A DNA stretch of 5,854 nt, taken from Sulfurimonas sp. GTDB lineage: Bacteria; Campylobacterota; Campylobacteria; Campylobacterales; Sulfurimonadaceae. Shown here piece by piece: positions 4,707 to 5,854 of this stretch (positions are counted from its first letter, which is position 1; each line of letters opens with the position of its first letter). Location: the NCBI GenBank assembly GCA_021157665.1, contig JAGGWE010000142.1, positions 1-5,854 of the forward strand, read 5' to 3'. The position numbers and the translations under genes are program-made. Under the pieces are notes generated by a model. It was not told the origin of the DNA. It saw only the letters and a list, made by a program, of their open reading frames with translations, and made no database searches.

Positions 4707-5854
4707 TCACCTTTTCACGCAAGACCATGAATGCCACTATCATCCTTAAACCATCAGGAGTAACTTCATAGCGATGAGAGTGTTTTGGCAAAACTACGAG
4801 CTTCTTGCCCCGCATTTTTTTCAAGTCATAACCGGCTTGTCGAGAGCTGTAAGGAAGGTCAGTGTTTCCATGTTTTTCTTTTACTTTTTCAGCGAGCTCC
4901 AGGGATGTAAAACCTCTCGGCTTTGTCGAAAGCGCTATAACTGCCTCCATTACAGCAAGAATGCGAGGTTGGTTGATATTCAGTCCGCTTACCCTGACAG
5001 CGCCAATGTGCGAAGGAACAGACCAACTCTCAACAACATCACTGCCGATAAAAGATACATCTACAGCGCGCAAGACAGAAAGAAATCGTTCCAGGATTAT
5101 TTTCAGGGCTTCAATGATATGCGGGAATCTTTCGATCACTTTTCCACAACGCAAATCTCTTGTGTTGTGGGCAACCGCTTCGATTCTAAGCACACGCTCG
5201 CCTTTGCTATACATCTTAACAGTCAGCCTTCCATGGTGAACCTTAAAGACTGTCAAGTTATAGGCAGGTTTCTCGACCGCGACTTCGAAACGTGGTCTTT
5301 TCCCACTTTTATGTTTCCGGCAAGGACGATGTTTATAACCAAAAATAGTCCTTACTGTTTTTATATCAAGCAGTGCACGGCTGCGATCAATGGCGCCGTT
5401 AAACACCTGGTCCAGAAAGCGCCCCCGCTTAAAAAGGAGATTGCGGCTATACTCGACCTGGTAAATGGAATAGGAATAGAGAAAACCACTTTGCTCCTGT
5501 TCTTGAAAGTCAAGGGCATAGCACAAACAGGCCGAGTAAATCCAATGCTCACACACCTGGATCAAGCGCCCTACAGAGCCTGAAGCCCTCATGGTGTCTG
5601 CGACTTTCACCAGGTCATGAGCATTGGAAATATGTGTAAAACAATTGTCTTCCTTAATAAAGTCAATATGTTTCTTTTTAGCTTGTATCATGACATATTC
5701 ATGACCATTTAATATAACTTGCGCATTAAAAGGGGGATGGGGACAGAGCTTAATCGTTATATGCCCCCATTCGGGATCTATGATATGAAACGAATAATGA
5801 TTGACATATGGTTGGGGCTTCTTCCTTCTTATATCAATAGAGCCATTGGAAAAC
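4687..5854 (-). CDS. Uncharacterised conserved protein with C-terminal winged-helix-like region (5' end beyond window, 3' end altered by junction)
   Basis: An ATG at 5691 gives 334 residues, but the frame is open upstream to the window edge (first full codon at 5853), adding 54 coding-like residues with blocks such as FHIIDPEWGHITIKLCPH and ILNGHEYV. The gene therefore starts outside and 388 residues are visible. I know similar proteins of about 400-550 residues, dispersed in many bacteria and unnamed. The recognisable blocks are the ILNGHEYV region (47-54), a middle block LTVKMYSKGERVLRIEAV (210-227), and a C-terminal region (about 298-372) with the pattern of a winged helix: helix RILAVMEAVIAL, FTSLELAEKV, recognition-like SSRQAGYDLKKMRGK, then a wing ending HRYEVTPDG. 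DNA binding is inferred from this. Relatives, as I recall them, end LREKVIKPLLAG; here REKVM is followed by CIFYF and a stop that come from glnS sequence, so the natural last few residues are gone. Higher GC than the rest suggests a different origin. A mobile-element role is plausible but unproven. Confidence 0.65.
   Translation of the reverse strand, partial: FSNGSIDIRRKKPQPYVNHYSFHIIDPEWGHITIKLCPHPPFNAQVILNGHEYVMIQAKKKHIDFIKEDNCFTHISNAHDLVKVADTMRASGSVGRLIQVCEHWIYSACLCYALDFQEQEQSGFLYSYSIYQVEYSRNLLFKRGRFLDQVFNGAIDRSRALLDIKTVRTIFGYKHRPCRKHKSGKRPRFEVAVEKPAYNLTVFKVHHGRLTVKMYSKGERVLRIEAVAHNTRDLRCGKVIERFPHIIEALKIILERFLSVLRAVDVSFIGSDVVESWSVPSHIGAVRVSGLNINQPRILAVMEAVIALSTKPRGFTSLELAEKVKEKHGNTDLPYSSRQAGYDLKKMRGKKLVVLPKHSHRYEVTPDGLRMIVAFMVLREKVMCIFYF
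4700..4712. other. Junction between glnS and foreign sequence
   Basis: Left of this point the minus-strand translation matches GlnRS; right of it, in another frame, it matches the C-terminal end of an unrelated protein (…VLREKVM). Composition changes at the same place: hand-counted lines give about 28-30% GC on the glnS side and 48% on the other. No target-site duplication or terminal repeat can be recognised, because the other end of the foreign segment is outside the window. The bases GGTGATGTGTA at the junction could fit either side, so its exact position is uncertain by about ten bases. Confidence 0.8.
5542..5627. repeat. Imperfect inverted repeat inside the foreign ORF
   Basis: The left arm is CCAATGCTCACACACCTGG (5542-5560) and the right arm is CCAGGTCATGAGCATTGG (5610-5627). 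Ten bases (5542-5551 with 5618-5627) and six bases (5555-5560 with 5610-5615) pair perfectly around a small 3-versus-2 base internal loop, leaving a 49-base apical loop. The repeat lies in coding sequence, covering residues around 74-83 and 98-105 of the visible protein. Confidence 0.55.

Noticed and set aside
4862..5239. Second plus-strand open frame in the foreign segment
   Set aside because: It is short, antisense to the supported gene, and has no ribosome binding site or recognisable motif.
4774..5583. 269-codon plus-strand open frame across the foreign segment
   Set aside because: Its translation shows no recognisable domain blocks, and the minus-strand frame here is longer and gives coherent family-like blocks to the window edge.
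5689..5691. ATG as the start of the foreign gene
   Set aside because: The frame is open for 54 more codons with family-like blocks (FHIIDPEWGH, ILNGHEYV), and no Shine-Dalgarno precedes this ATG.

Overview
The window is mostly AT-rich bacterial DNA (one 60-base line hand-counted at about 28% GC, another near 30%) with all genes on the minus strand. Base composition, codon use and protein sequences suggest a member of the Campylobacterota of the Sulfurimonas/Sulfurovum type. This placement is inferred from protein resemblance, not from a marker gene.

Read in the direction of transcription (high to low coordinates), the chromosomal part holds five genes. They are a 5'-truncated glutaminyl-tRNA synthetase with a fused C-terminal YqeY/GatB-tail domain (glnS, ends at 2730); a thioredoxin-domain DUF255/YyaL-like protein (2728-1241); a 35-codon predicted lipoprotein (1212-1105); a PlsC-type lysophospholipid acyltransferase (1086-373); and the N-terminal third of PdxJ, pyridoxine 5'-phosphate synthase (371 to the window edge). 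Gaps are 1, 28, 18 and 1 nt, so the block looks like one tightly packed, partly translationally coupled operon with unrelated functions: tRNA charging, thiol/redox or glycan-related, envelope, lipid and vitamin B6.

From about 4700-4712 to the end at 5854 the DNA changes character (sampled lines 40-48% GC). It carries the 3' part of a different minus-strand gene, an uncharacterised protein with a C-terminal winged-helix-like region. Its frame stays open to the window edge, so the 5691 ATG is internal. The junction lies inside glnS and removes roughly the first 110 residues, including the HIGH ATP-binding motif. The foreign ORF loses its natural end and finishes 20 bases inside glnS sequence. 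Either a mobile or transferred segment has interrupted glnS, or the contig is a chimeric assembly; the window alone cannot decide.

No stretch over 300 bases lacks a gene. I saw no rRNA, tRNA, CRISPR array, riboswitch or convincing intrinsic terminator.
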